Assembly: GCA_017549085.1 (NCBI GenBank)
Contig: JAFYVO010000396.1
Coordinates: forward strand, 1 to 5,701
DNA: 5,701 bases
Reading direction: 5' to 3'
From: Thermoguttaceae bacterium
Lineage (GTDB): Bacteria; Planctomycetota; Planctomycetia; Pirellulales; Thermoguttaceae
How positions within the stretch are numbered: the first letter of the stretch is position 1; every line of letters begins with the position of its first letter. The notes below the pieces were generated by a model. That model searched no databases and was not told the origin of the DNA. It was given only the letters and a program-made list of their open reading frames with translations. This document shows, piece after piece, positions 1 through 4,802 of this stretch. The position numbers were made by a program, and so were the translations under genes.

Positions 1-206
1 ACTGCTACGAATGGTGCGCCAACTTATACGCCGGTTACGACGGCAAAGAAACGGAACACGGTTTTCCAGACGCTCGAGTTCTGCGCGGCGGCTGTTGCAC
101 GACCGCCGCCTGGTTCGCGAGATCGGCGTGTCGAGCAAGTCTTTGGCCGGATATGAAGGGCCCCGGGTTTCGCGTCGTTTTGCGCGACGCAACCCCTTCG
201 AAATAA
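1..206 (+). CDS. SUMF1/FGE-sulfatase-fold protein, C-terminal fragment (5' end outside window)
   Basis: An open frame enters from the left edge (first full codon at 3) and stops with TAA at 204-206, giving 67 visible residues. It starts CYEWCANLYAGYD, which matches the 'GN.xEWcxDxY' motif of FGE-sulfatase (SUMF1/EgtB/PvdO) domains. Next come RVLRGG at residues 25-30, the RSACR framework at 40-44 and the terminal GFRVVLRD at 55-62. Together these are the last third of that fold. No start codon is visible because the gene begins outside the window. In true formylglycine-generating enzymes two catalytic cysteines follow the GGS motif. Here the cysteines at 31-32 directly follow GG and so do not align with that pair. 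FGE activity is therefore unlikely, and a binding or structural role, or a non-FGE SUMF1-fold enzyme, is possible. Five cysteines in 67 residues is unusual. The next gene is a same-strand paralog 69 bp downstream, so this is a tandem pair. The family call is firm; the specific function is unknown. Confidence 0.82.
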   Translation, partial: CYEWCANLYAGYDGKETEHGFPDARVLRGGCCTTAAWFARSACRASLWPDMKGPGFRVVLRDATPSK

Positions 207-275
207 ACCGTTTCCGCCGTCTCCGTCGTTTCCCGTTTTTTCTTTTTCACGCTTTATTACAAGGAGTCGCCGACA
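207..275 (+). other. Short spacer with pyrimidine-rich tract between the two SUMF1 genes
   Basis: The gap between the two plus-strand genes is strongly pyrimidine-biased and contains a run of six T, a C and five T at 236-247. There is no convincing stem before the T-run, so I do not call an intrinsic terminator. I also see no clear sigma-70 promoter, so co-transcription of the two paralogs is plausible. The tract lies 14 bases before the ribosome binding site and would form a U-rich, unstructured leader segment if transcribed. Confidence 0.4.
261..266 (+). promoter_or_regulatory. Ribosome binding site of the complete SUMF1 gene
   Basis: AAGGAG lies 9 bases before the ATG at 276. It is a near-perfect Shine-Dalgarno sequence and fixes that start codon. 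Confidence 0.8.
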
Positions 276-1151
276 ATGAACTATTCCGCCGAAACGCGCC
301 CCGCCGGAGCGGTCAAAACGCTTCTCGTCGAAGACGTTGAGTTCTCGTTTCGTTGGGCCCCGCCCGGAAAGTTTTGGATGGGAAGCCCCGAAACGGAACG
401 CAGTCGCAATCGCAACGAAGTCCTTCGCGAAGTAACGATCAAAAGCGGGTTTTGGATTCTCGCGACGCCGGTTACACAGCGTCAATTTATGTTGACGAAA
501 AAGCGCAACCCCGCCGCGTTTTGCTCGACCGGAAGTTTTCGCTACCGCGTCGTCGACCTCGACACGAGCGAGTTCCCTATCGACAACGTCTCTTGGAACG
601 CCGCCGCGATTTATTGTCGCAAACTGTCGCAGAAACTTCGCAAGGCTAAAGAGCCGTTTTACTTCGACTTACCTAGGGAGGCGGAATGGGAGTACGCCTG
701 CCGCGCCGGAACGTCGACGCCCTTCTTTTGGGGCGATACTTGGAGCCCCGATAAAGCGAACTGCAACGGTCGCTCGCCTTACGGCCCGACGGCGCCGCTT
801 TGGGACGACGACGGTTTCACCTTGGAACGCCCGACGCCGGTCGGAAGTTACCCGCCGAACGCTTGGGGCATTTACGATATGCACGGCAATATTTCGGAAT
901 GGGTCGCCGATTGGTATCCCGCTTACGAAGACTCTCCGGAGTGTCCGGAGTTGTTCGCTGAATGGCGACTCCCCGATTCCACCGAGGAAAGCCTCGCCCG
1001 AGAATTCCCGCGCGAAAGATACAAAATCTTCCGCAGCGGGAGTTGGCGCGAAGGGGCTTGGGCGGCAAGATCGGCGGCGCGAGGTTTTGTGTCTGCCGAC
1101 TTAAAAGATTGGAGTTTTGGTTTTCGCGTCGTGTTGCGCGACATCGAGTAA
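276..1151 (+). CDS. SUMF1/FGE-sulfatase-fold protein lacking the FGE catalytic cysteines
   Basis: This is a complete 291-residue protein that is essentially one FGE-sulfatase (SUMF1/EgtB/PvdO) domain. Landmarks in order: FRWAPPGKFWMGS (25-37), ATPVTQRQF (63-71), FPIDNVSWNAA (100-110), FDLPREAEWEYACRAGT (130-146), PVGSYPPNAWGIYDMHGN (188-205) followed by ISEWVADWY, the RSGSW core (253-257), RSAAR (265-269) and the closing GFRVVLRD (282-289). Authentic formylglycine-generating enzymes carry two catalytic cysteines just after GGS. Here that stretch reads WREGAWAARSAAR with no cysteine, so sulfatase activation is not expected. There is also no DinB-like domain of the EgtB type. No signal peptide or membrane segment is seen, so the product is probably cytoplasmic. 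Some 30 mostly acidic residues (about 217-247) extend the loop between the EWVADWY and GSW motifs. The ATG at 276 follows AAGGAG by 9 bases. The gene follows a truncated-by-window paralog and converges with the antiporter gene. Such standalone domains are abundant in Planctomycetota, mostly with unknown roles; the substrate is unknown. Confidence 0.93.
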   Translation: MNYSAETRPAGAVKTLLVEDVEFSFRWAPPGKFWMGSPETERSRNRNEVLREVTIKSGFWILATPVTQRQFMLTKKRNPAAFCSTGSFRYRVVDLDTSEFPIDNVSWNAAAIYCRKLSQKLRKAKEPFYFDLPREAEWEYACRAGTSTPFFWGDTWSPDKANCNGRSPYGPTAPLWDDDGFTLERPTPVGSYPPNAWGIYDMHGNISEWVADWYPAYEDSPECPELFAEWRLPDSTEESLAREFPRERYKIFRSGSWREGAWAARSAARGFVSADLKDWSFGFRVVLRDIE

Positions 1152-1164
1152 CGGTTAAACGTCG

Positions 1165-1198
1165 AAAAAAGGCGACGCTCTTTTCGTCGAGCGCCGCC
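1165..1198 (-). terminator. Intrinsic terminator of the antiporter gene in the convergent gap
   Basis: Read on the minus strand, GGCGGCGCTC (1198-1189) pairs with GAGCGTCGCC (1180-1171). This is a 10-bp stem with one mismatch around an 8-base loop, followed at once by six T (1170-1165). It begins 34 bases after the antiporter stop codon. Read in the plus direction the same stem has no T-run after it. A weaker plus-strand alternative (CGTCG at 1160-1164 with CGACG at 1173-1177, then CTCTTTT) could partly serve the SUMF1 gene, and the two folds exclude each other. Confidence 0.72.
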
Positions 1199-1232
1199 GT
1201 TCGTTCGTCCCGTTAACAAGCGTCGCAAACGC

Positions 1233-2804
1233 TTACGTCGCCGACGGTTCCGACGTTTCTTCGTCCGTCGTTTCTCCGTTCGCTTCGGCGAGTTCTCGAG
1301 CGACCGCCGCCGCTTTCGCCTCCTCCGCCGCGACGTCGGCGTTCGTTTTCGTCAGGAGTTCCTCGATTTCCGGCGCCGCGATCGGGTCGTAAAAAACGAG
1401 CAAATCGTCCCCGGCTTCGACGACCGTTTCGCCGCGCGGCACGACGAAGCGGTTGTCGCGCCGAATCAACAAAACGAGCGCTCCGCCCGGTAAACTCAGC
1501 TGCGCCAACGACTTGCCGACGCTCGCCGCGTCCGCGGAAATCGGGAACTCGTACATACGCCCGTGTCCGCCGCCGGTCTCCTCAAATTCAAGGGGCGCCC
1601 GAACGCGGAACGGTTCGTCGCTCGCCAAGCCGAGCCGCTTCGCGAGGGACGGGAAAGTCTTCCCTTGAATGAAAATCGAAATCAAGACGACGAAAAAGAC
1701 GAGGTTGAACAACTCCCGCGCCCCTTCGACGCCGGAAATCGCCGGGAAGGTCGCCAACACGATCGGCGCCGCGCCGCGGAACCCGCCCCAATCGAGCGCC
1801 AACCGCTCTTTCAGCGTCCAACGGCTCCCCAGGAGGCACAACTCGACCGCCAACGGACGCGCGACAAAAAGTAACGCCGCCGCGACCGCCAAGCCGGACG
1901 GTATCGTCGCGACGAGTTCCGACGGCGTTACGAGCAAGCCTAACATCAAGAAAACGGTCGCTTGCATCAACCACGCGATCCCGTCGTTAAAGCGCGCCAA
2001 GCCGTAACGGTACGGGAAGCGGCGATTCCCGAGCGCCATCCCGCCGACGTAAGAGGCCATAAACCCGTTGCCGCCCGCGAACTCGGCCAAGCTGTACAGA
2101 AGGAAAACGATCGCGATTCCGAAAACGTAATACAGGCCCTCGAACTCGAGCCGAAGACGCTTAAACAACGTCGCCGCGCCCTTTGCGATCAGGAGCCCCG
2201 CCGCGACGCCGACGCTCATTTTCAGCAAAAACATCGGCAAAATCGTCAAGTAGCCCCACGCCGACGCGTCGCCGGACGCGATTTTCTCGATCATAAAGAG
2301 CGTCAAAAACGCCGCCATCGGGTCGTTTGCGCCAGACTCGAACTCCAACGCCGGACGCAGATTCCCCTTCAAGCCGAACCCGCGCGACCGGAAAATCGCG
2401 AAAACCGCCGCCGCGTCCGTCGAGGAAACGACCGCCCCGCAAAGGAGCGAATATTCGAGCGGGAGTTTCAAGGCCCAGTGAATAAAAAAGCCGAGAAACG
2501 CCGCCGTCGCTAAAACGCCAAGGCTAGCTAAAAGCGTTCCCCGGAAAAGAACGCGCTTCGCCGACTTCCACTCCGTGTCGTACCCGCCGGAAAACAAAAT
2601 GAACGCCAGCGCCAACGAACCGACAAAGTTTGAGAGCGCAAAGTCGTCAAATTCAATCTTTAGGAACCCGTCCGTCCCGGCGAGCATCCCGACCGCCAAA
2701 AAGACGAGAAGCGTCGGCGCGCGCAAAATCGTTGAAATTTTACTCGCTAAAATCCCGGCGAAAAGGAAAAAACCGGCGACAAAAAAGATTTGCGTCGTTT
2801 CCAA
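1233..2804 (-). CDS. nhaP2: NhaP2-type potassium/proton antiporter (CPA1 family) with C-terminal RCK_C domain
   Basis: This is a 523-residue inner-membrane cation/H+ antiporter. Residues 1 to about 392 are a run of hydrophobic helices typical of the Na+/H+ exchanger fold (about 12-13 spans). Diagnostic motifs are APTLLVFLAVGMLAGTDG (29-46), SSTDAAAVFAIFRSR (127-141), LEFESGANDPMAAFLT (153-168, with the conserved Asn-Asp pair at 160-161 expected to bind and translocate the ion) and GGFRGAAPIVLATFP (340-354). The order and wording match E. coli NhaP2/CvrA, a K+(Na+)/H+ antiporter involved in K+ homeostasis. Residues about 418-485 look like an RCK_C/TrkA_C regulatory domain that usually binds a nucleotide-type ligand. 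An Ala/Glu-rich acidic tail follows (about 486-523). The reading frame starts at TTG (2804), not ATG; AAGGGAG lies 7 bases upstream and the next in-frame Met (residue 40) would delete the first helix. It is last in a same-direction series after the macro gene (71-bp gap) and ends at an intrinsic terminator. Ion specificity is inferred from family resemblance. Confidence 0.94.
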   Translation of the reverse strand: METTQIFFVAGFFLFAGILASKISTILRAPTLLVFLAVGMLAGTDGFLKIEFDDFALSNFVGSLALAFILFSGGYDTEWKSAKRVLFRGTLLASLGVLATAAFLGFFIHWALKLPLEYSLLCGAVVSSTDAAAVFAIFRSRGFGLKGNLRPALEFESGANDPMAAFLTLFMIEKIASGDASAWGYLTILPMFLLKMSVGVAAGLLIAKGAATLFKRLRLEFEGLYYVFGIAIVFLLYSLAEFAGGNGFMASYVGGMALGNRRFPYRYGLARFNDGIAWLMQATVFLMLGLLVTPSELVATIPSGLAVAAALLFVARPLAVELCLLGSRWTLKERLALDWGGFRGAAPIVLATFPAISGVEGARELFNLVFFVVLISIFIQGKTFPSLAKRLGLASDEPFRVRAPLEFEETGGGHGRMYEFPISADAASVGKSLAQLSLPGGALVLLIRRDNRFVVPRGETVVEAGDDLLVFYDPIAAPEIEELLTKTNADVAAEEAKAAAVARELAEANGETTDEETSEPSAT

Positions 2805-2811
2805 ACGTCGA

Positions 2812-2818
2812 CTCCCTT
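2812..2818 (-). promoter_or_regulatory. Ribosome binding site supporting a TTG start for the antiporter
   Basis: On the minus strand AAGGGAG is followed by 7 bases and then TTG at 2804-2802. The encoded N-terminus METTQIFFVAGFFLF leads straight into the first membrane helix. No ATG or GTG at a comparable distance from this site is in frame. Confidence 0.75.
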
Positions 2819-2827
2819 CGTTCGTTT

Positions 2828-2849
2828 GTTTAAACGTTTATCGTTAAAC
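2828..2849. repeat. AT-rich imperfect inverted repeat upstream of the antiporter
   Basis: On the plus strand GTTTAAACG (2828-2836) and CGTTAAAC (2842-2849) form an 8-bp stem with one bulged A around the loop TTTAT. Further TTTAA/TAAACG words lie on either side within the 71-bp macro-antiporter gap. The stem is too AT-rich to be a good terminator and no T-run follows it on the minus strand. It could be an operator or part of a promoter, or simply intergenic base composition. Confidence 0.3.
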
Positions 2850-2875
2850 AGTTGGCGCTCTTCGTTTAAGCGACG

Positions 2876-3391
2876 TTAATTTTCGAGCGCGGCGAACGCT
2901 CGGCGGTACGCGTCGGCGGTCGTTGCGTCGAAGCAAACCATCGTCGCCCGTTCGACGCTCTTCGCTTGCGACGCGAAGTCGCGGAAGGTTTCGGCGACGA
3001 TTCGCGCCGCGTCGTCCAACGGGAAGGCGTAAATTCCGGTCGAAATCGACGAAAAACCGACCGTTTTCAGGCCGCGCTCTTCGGCGATTTTGAGCGAATT
3101 CTCGTAACAGTTCCGCAAAAGCCGCGCCGCTTCCTCCGGCCTGTACGATTCGTAAACCGGCCCCGGCGTGTGAATTACGTAAGTCGCCGGGAGGCGATAG
3201 CCGCCGGTGATCTTCGCTTCGCCGGTTTCGCACCCGCCGAGCGTTTCGCATTCGGCCAACAGCTCCGGCCCCGCCGCGCGGTGAATCGCGCCGTCGACGC
3301 CGCCTCCGCCGAGCAGCGTTCGGTTCGCCGCGTTGACGATCGCGTCCGCCTCAAACTTAGTAATATCGCCGATTACAACGCCAAACTTCAT
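2876..3391 (-). CDS. ymdB: Macro-domain O-acetyl-ADP-ribose deacetylase / mono-ADP-ribosyl hydrolase (YmdB/MacroD type)
   Basis: This 171-residue protein is a single macro domain, close in length to E. coli YmdB (177 residues). Motifs in order are GDIT (8-11), ADAIVNAAN (15-23), GGGGVDGAIHRAAG (28-41), TGEAKITGGYRLPA (56-69), YVIHTPGPVY (71-80) and SSISTGIYAFP (114-124). In the MacroD/YmdB family the last Asn of NAAN and the Asp of GGGVDGAIH act in catalysis; both are present (Asn23, Asp33). Members bind ADP-ribose and remove O-acetyl-ADP-ribose or mono-ADP-ribose from acidic residues; E. coli YmdB also modulates RNase III. The product should be soluble and cytoplasmic. The ATG at 3391 is preceded by GGAGG with 8 bases between. 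The gene lies 151 bp after nrnA and 71 bp before the antiporter on the same strand. Small oddities are TPGP where many homologs have TVGP, and GIYAFP instead of GIYGFP/GVYGYP. The family call is very secure; the physiological substrate is not shown by the sequence. Confidence 0.95.
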   Translation of the reverse strand: MKFGVVIGDITKFEADAIVNAANRTLLGGGGVDGAIHRAAGPELLAECETLGGCETGEAKITGGYRLPATYVIHTPGPVYESYRPEEAARLLRNCYENSLKIAEERGLKTVGFSSISTGIYAFPLDDAARIVAETFRDFASQAKSVERATMVCFDATTADAYRRAFAALEN

Positions 3392-3462
3392 CGAGTTTTC
3401 CTCCGCTCGCCTTTGTTTGTCTTAAAAAACCGTTAAAATCGCCGCGTCGGTCGCTTGCGCAA

Positions 3463-3490
3463 TATTTATAACGCGTCGCTTAGCGTTCAA
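3463..3490 (-). promoter_or_regulatory. Possible promoter of the macro-domain gene
   Basis: In the 151-bp gap upstream of the macro gene the minus strand carries TTGAAC (3490-3485) and, 16 bases on, TAAATA within the AT-rich block TATAAATATT (3470-3461). The -35 half is reasonable. The -10 half depends on spacing: TATAAA would leave only 14 bp. A second AT-rich block (3424-3438 on the plus strand) lies closer to the gene and could contribute instead. This is a candidate only. Confidence 0.27.
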
Positions 3491-3498
3491 CGCGACGC
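3473..3498. repeat. Perfect 7-bp inverted repeat in the nrnA-macro gap
   Basis: GCGTCGC (3473-3479) and GCGACGC (3492-3498) are exact reverse complements separated by 12 bases. They overlap the putative -35 box of the macro gene, so the repeat could be an operator. CGTCG/CGACG words are so common in this DNA that a chance pairing is quite possible. Confidence 0.3.
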
Positions 3499-3503
3499 CA
3501 AGA

Positions 3504-3526
3504 CCGCGCAACCCTTTGCAACGCGG
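3504..3526 (-). other. Hairpin just downstream of nrnA (possible 3'-end structure)
   Basis: On the minus strand CCGC, a 3-base bulge, then GCAA pair with TTGC and GCGG around the loop AGGG. It starts 17 bases after the nrnA stop codon. No T-run follows it, so it is not a classical intrinsic terminator. It may protect the 3' end of nrnA mRNA or mark a factor-dependent end; readthrough into the macro gene remains possible. Confidence 0.35.
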
Positions 3527-3542
3527 CGTTTACCGTCGACGC

Positions 3543-4559
3543 TCAACCGAGCGCCGCGTACATTTCGGCGGTCTTCGCGGCCATTTGCGCCAACGCTTCG
3601 TCGAGCCCGCAGTCGAACGTCGCGCCCGCCGCCGCTTTGTGCCCGCCGCCTCCGAACGCCGCCGCAAGTTGCGAACAGTCGAGCGCGCAACGACTGCGGA
3701 AACTCGACTTAACGCTTCCGTCCGTTTGCTCGATCGCGATTTCCGCGACCTCGACGCCCGCGACTTGCAGCGCCATATTGACAATGTCTTCGCTGTCCGA
3801 CGGAAGCGCTCCGGCGTCGTCGAAGTCCTTGCGGCGCAACGACGTAAGAATCCCCTTGCCGTCGAGGAAACGTTCGCAACGGGTCAGCGCGGCGCCGACC
3901 AGCTTCAAACGCCCGAACGACTCTTGCTCGTAAAGAACCTTGTAAACGAAGTCGACCGCGACGCCCGCGTCGATCAGCTCCGCAATGCGACGGAAAGTCG
4001 CCGCTTTCGTCGACGCGAAGCGGAACCAGCCGGTGTCGGTCGAAATCGCGACGAAAATCGGAAGCGCGATCTCCGGCGTCAGCTCGACGCCGAGCGCTTT
4101 AACCGCTTGGAAGACAATACTTCCGGTCGAATCGGCGCTCGTGTCGACGAAACGTCGGTCGCCGATGGGGTCGCTCTTCGCGTGGTGGTCGATCACCGCT
4201 TTGAGGCTTCCGGGCGCCTTGAAGAGTTCGCCGGAATCGCCGAGTTGCGCCCAGGCGCTCGTGTCGAGCGAAACGCGGAGGTCGGCGGACGCGATAAACG
4301 CCCGTTCTTCGTCGGTCAGCTCCGAAAATTTGCGGACTTCGTTCGCGGGGTCAAGGAACGCGAGATTCGGCGGAACCGCGTGCCCGTTGACGAGCAAAAC
4401 CGTTTTGCCAAGCGACTTTAGAGCGCGACCAAACGCGACGACGCTTCCGATCGCGTCGCCGTCCGGCCGGATGTGCCCGGTCAAGACGACCGTTCGCGCG
4501 GCGTCGAACGTTTCCTTAAAAAGAGCCCAATCGATCGGCGACGCGTTTTCGACGGTCAT
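3543..4559 (-). CDS. nrnA: DHH/DHHA1 phosphoesterase, NrnA-type nanoRNase / pAp phosphatase
   Basis: This 338-residue protein has the usual size and two-domain build of bacterial NrnA. The N-terminal DHH domain carries TGHIRPDGDAIGS (27-39), the metal-binding Asp in SLDTS (97-101), the signature VIDHHA (122-127) and the later Asp in ISTDTGWFRF (172-181). The C-terminal DHHA1 domain ends with FGGGGHKAAAG (302-312), the substrate-binding glycine loop. All metal ligands expected for the family are visible. NrnA proteins use Mn2+ to degrade 2-5-nt RNAs to mononucleotides and to convert 3'-phosphoadenosine 5'-phosphate to AMP, replacing Orn where that is absent; some relatives cleave pApA or pGpG from cyclic dinucleotides. 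It should be cytoplasmic. The ATG at 4559 has GAGG 5 bases upstream and a second GAGG 13 bases upstream. A separate promoter and a 5' hairpin lie before it. Substrate preference among nanoRNA, pAp and linear dinucleotides cannot be settled from sequence alone. Confidence 0.93.
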   Translation of the reverse strand: MTVENASPIDWALFKETFDAARTVVLTGHIRPDGDAIGSVVAFGRALKSLGKTVLLVNGHAVPPNLAFLDPANEVRKFSELTDEERAFIASADLRVSLDTSAWAQLGDSGELFKAPGSLKAVIDHHAKSDPIGDRRFVDTSADSTGSIVFQAVKALGVELTPEIALPIFVAISTDTGWFRFASTKAATFRRIAELIDAGVAVDFVYKVLYEQESFGRLKLVGAALTRCERFLDGKGILTSLRRKDFDDAGALPSDSEDIVNMALQVAGVEVAEIAIEQTDGSVKSSFRSRCALDCSQLAAAFGGGGHKAAAGATFDCGLDEALAQMAAKTAEMYAALG

Positions 4560-4616
4560 AACTTCCTCGTTTCCTCGGTTTGCGGTTGTTTCGGTTGTTC
4601 AAAGTCGACTAGAAAA

Positions 4617-4641
4617 ACGGCGGCGAACGCCAACGCGCCGT
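4617..4641 (-). other. nrnA: Hairpin at the predicted 5' end of the nrnA transcript
   Basis: On the minus strand ACGGCG (4641-4636) pairs perfectly with CGCCGT (4622-4617). The 13-base loop can itself form a small GCG/CGC stem. A run of five T (4617-4613, the first within the stem) follows on the minus strand; on the plus strand the same stem is followed by C and six T. The structure could therefore be a short attenuator or 5' stability hairpin for nrnA, and also an intrinsic terminator for any antisense plus-strand transcript. Confidence 0.55.
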
Positions 4642-4648
4642 CTTTTTT

Positions 4649-4676
4649 ATTTTAGCGTCGACGGCGCGAATGTCAA
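4649..4676 (-). promoter_or_regulatory. nrnA: Near-consensus sigma-70-type promoter of nrnA
   Basis: Read on the minus strand, a perfect TTGACA (4676-4671) is followed by a 16-bp spacer and TAAAAT (4654-4649), which matches five of six -10 positions. Transcription would start around 4643-4641, giving a leader of about 82-84 bases before the nrnA ATG at 4559. It lies between the GH127 terminator and nrnA, where a promoter is expected. Confidence 0.72.
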
Positions 4677-4679
4677 CCG

Positions 4680-4710
4680 GGGGCGTCGCGTTTACCGGGC
4701 GCGGCGCTTC
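4680..4710. repeat. GC-rich inverted repeat between the GH127 terminator and the nrnA promoter
   Basis: GCGTCGCG (4683-4690) pairs with CGCGGCGC (4700-4707) around a 9-base loop. Allowing G-T pairs, the stem extends to 11 bp (4680-4690 with 4700-4710). It has no T-run on either side and sits only 4 bp from the -35 box of nrnA, so it is not an intrinsic terminator. Its role is unknown; a regulator site or a repeated extragenic element are options. Confidence 0.45.
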
Positions 4711-4725
4711 GCTCCCCAGGGATAT

Positions 4726-4763
4726 AAAAAAACGTCGACGGCTCCTGAAAGAAACCGCCGACG
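4726..4763 (-). terminator. Strong intrinsic terminator of the GH127 gene
   Basis: On the minus strand CGTCGGCGG (4763-4755) pairs with CCGTCGACG (4741-4733) over 9 bp with one G-T pair. The stem is extendable inward by wobble pairs and is followed by seven T (4732-4726). It starts 39 bases after the GH127 stop codon and separates that gene from nrnA. Confidence 0.85.
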
Positions 4764-4802
4764 CTTTGTCGCTAAGACGCTAAATCGTTAACGCGTCAAA
4801 AC

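Noticed and set aside
85..206. The variable segment of the first SUMF1 gene as a diversity-generating retroelement target
   Set aside because: FGE-fold proteins are known retroelement targets and the loop looks diversified. However, the two paralogs differ in length and at all three bases of some codons, which adenine-directed change from one template would not give. No template repeat or reverse transcriptase is visible in the window.
207..247. Intrinsic terminator between the two SUMF1 genes
   Set aside because: There is a T-run at 236-247 but no adequate GC stem directly before it.
24..485. Minus-strand open frame of 153 codons at the left end
   Set aside because: It is antisense to both SUMF1 genes, whose motifs are unambiguous on the plus strand.
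1962..2513. Plus-strand open frame of 183 codons opposite the antiporter
   Set aside because: It has Arg/Gln-rich low-complexity composition, no Shine-Dalgarno support, and lies fully inside the antiporter gene.
3516..4421. Long plus-strand open frame of 301 codons opposite nrnA
   Set aside because: It is extremely Arg-rich, has no recognisable motif, and mirrors the nrnA coding frame. The minus strand carries all the DHH/DHHA1 motifs.
3985..4791. Plus-strand open frame of 268 codons spanning nrnA and the gap beyond it
   Set aside because: It overlaps nrnA antisense, runs through the nrnA promoter and the GH127 terminator, and its translation resembles no family.
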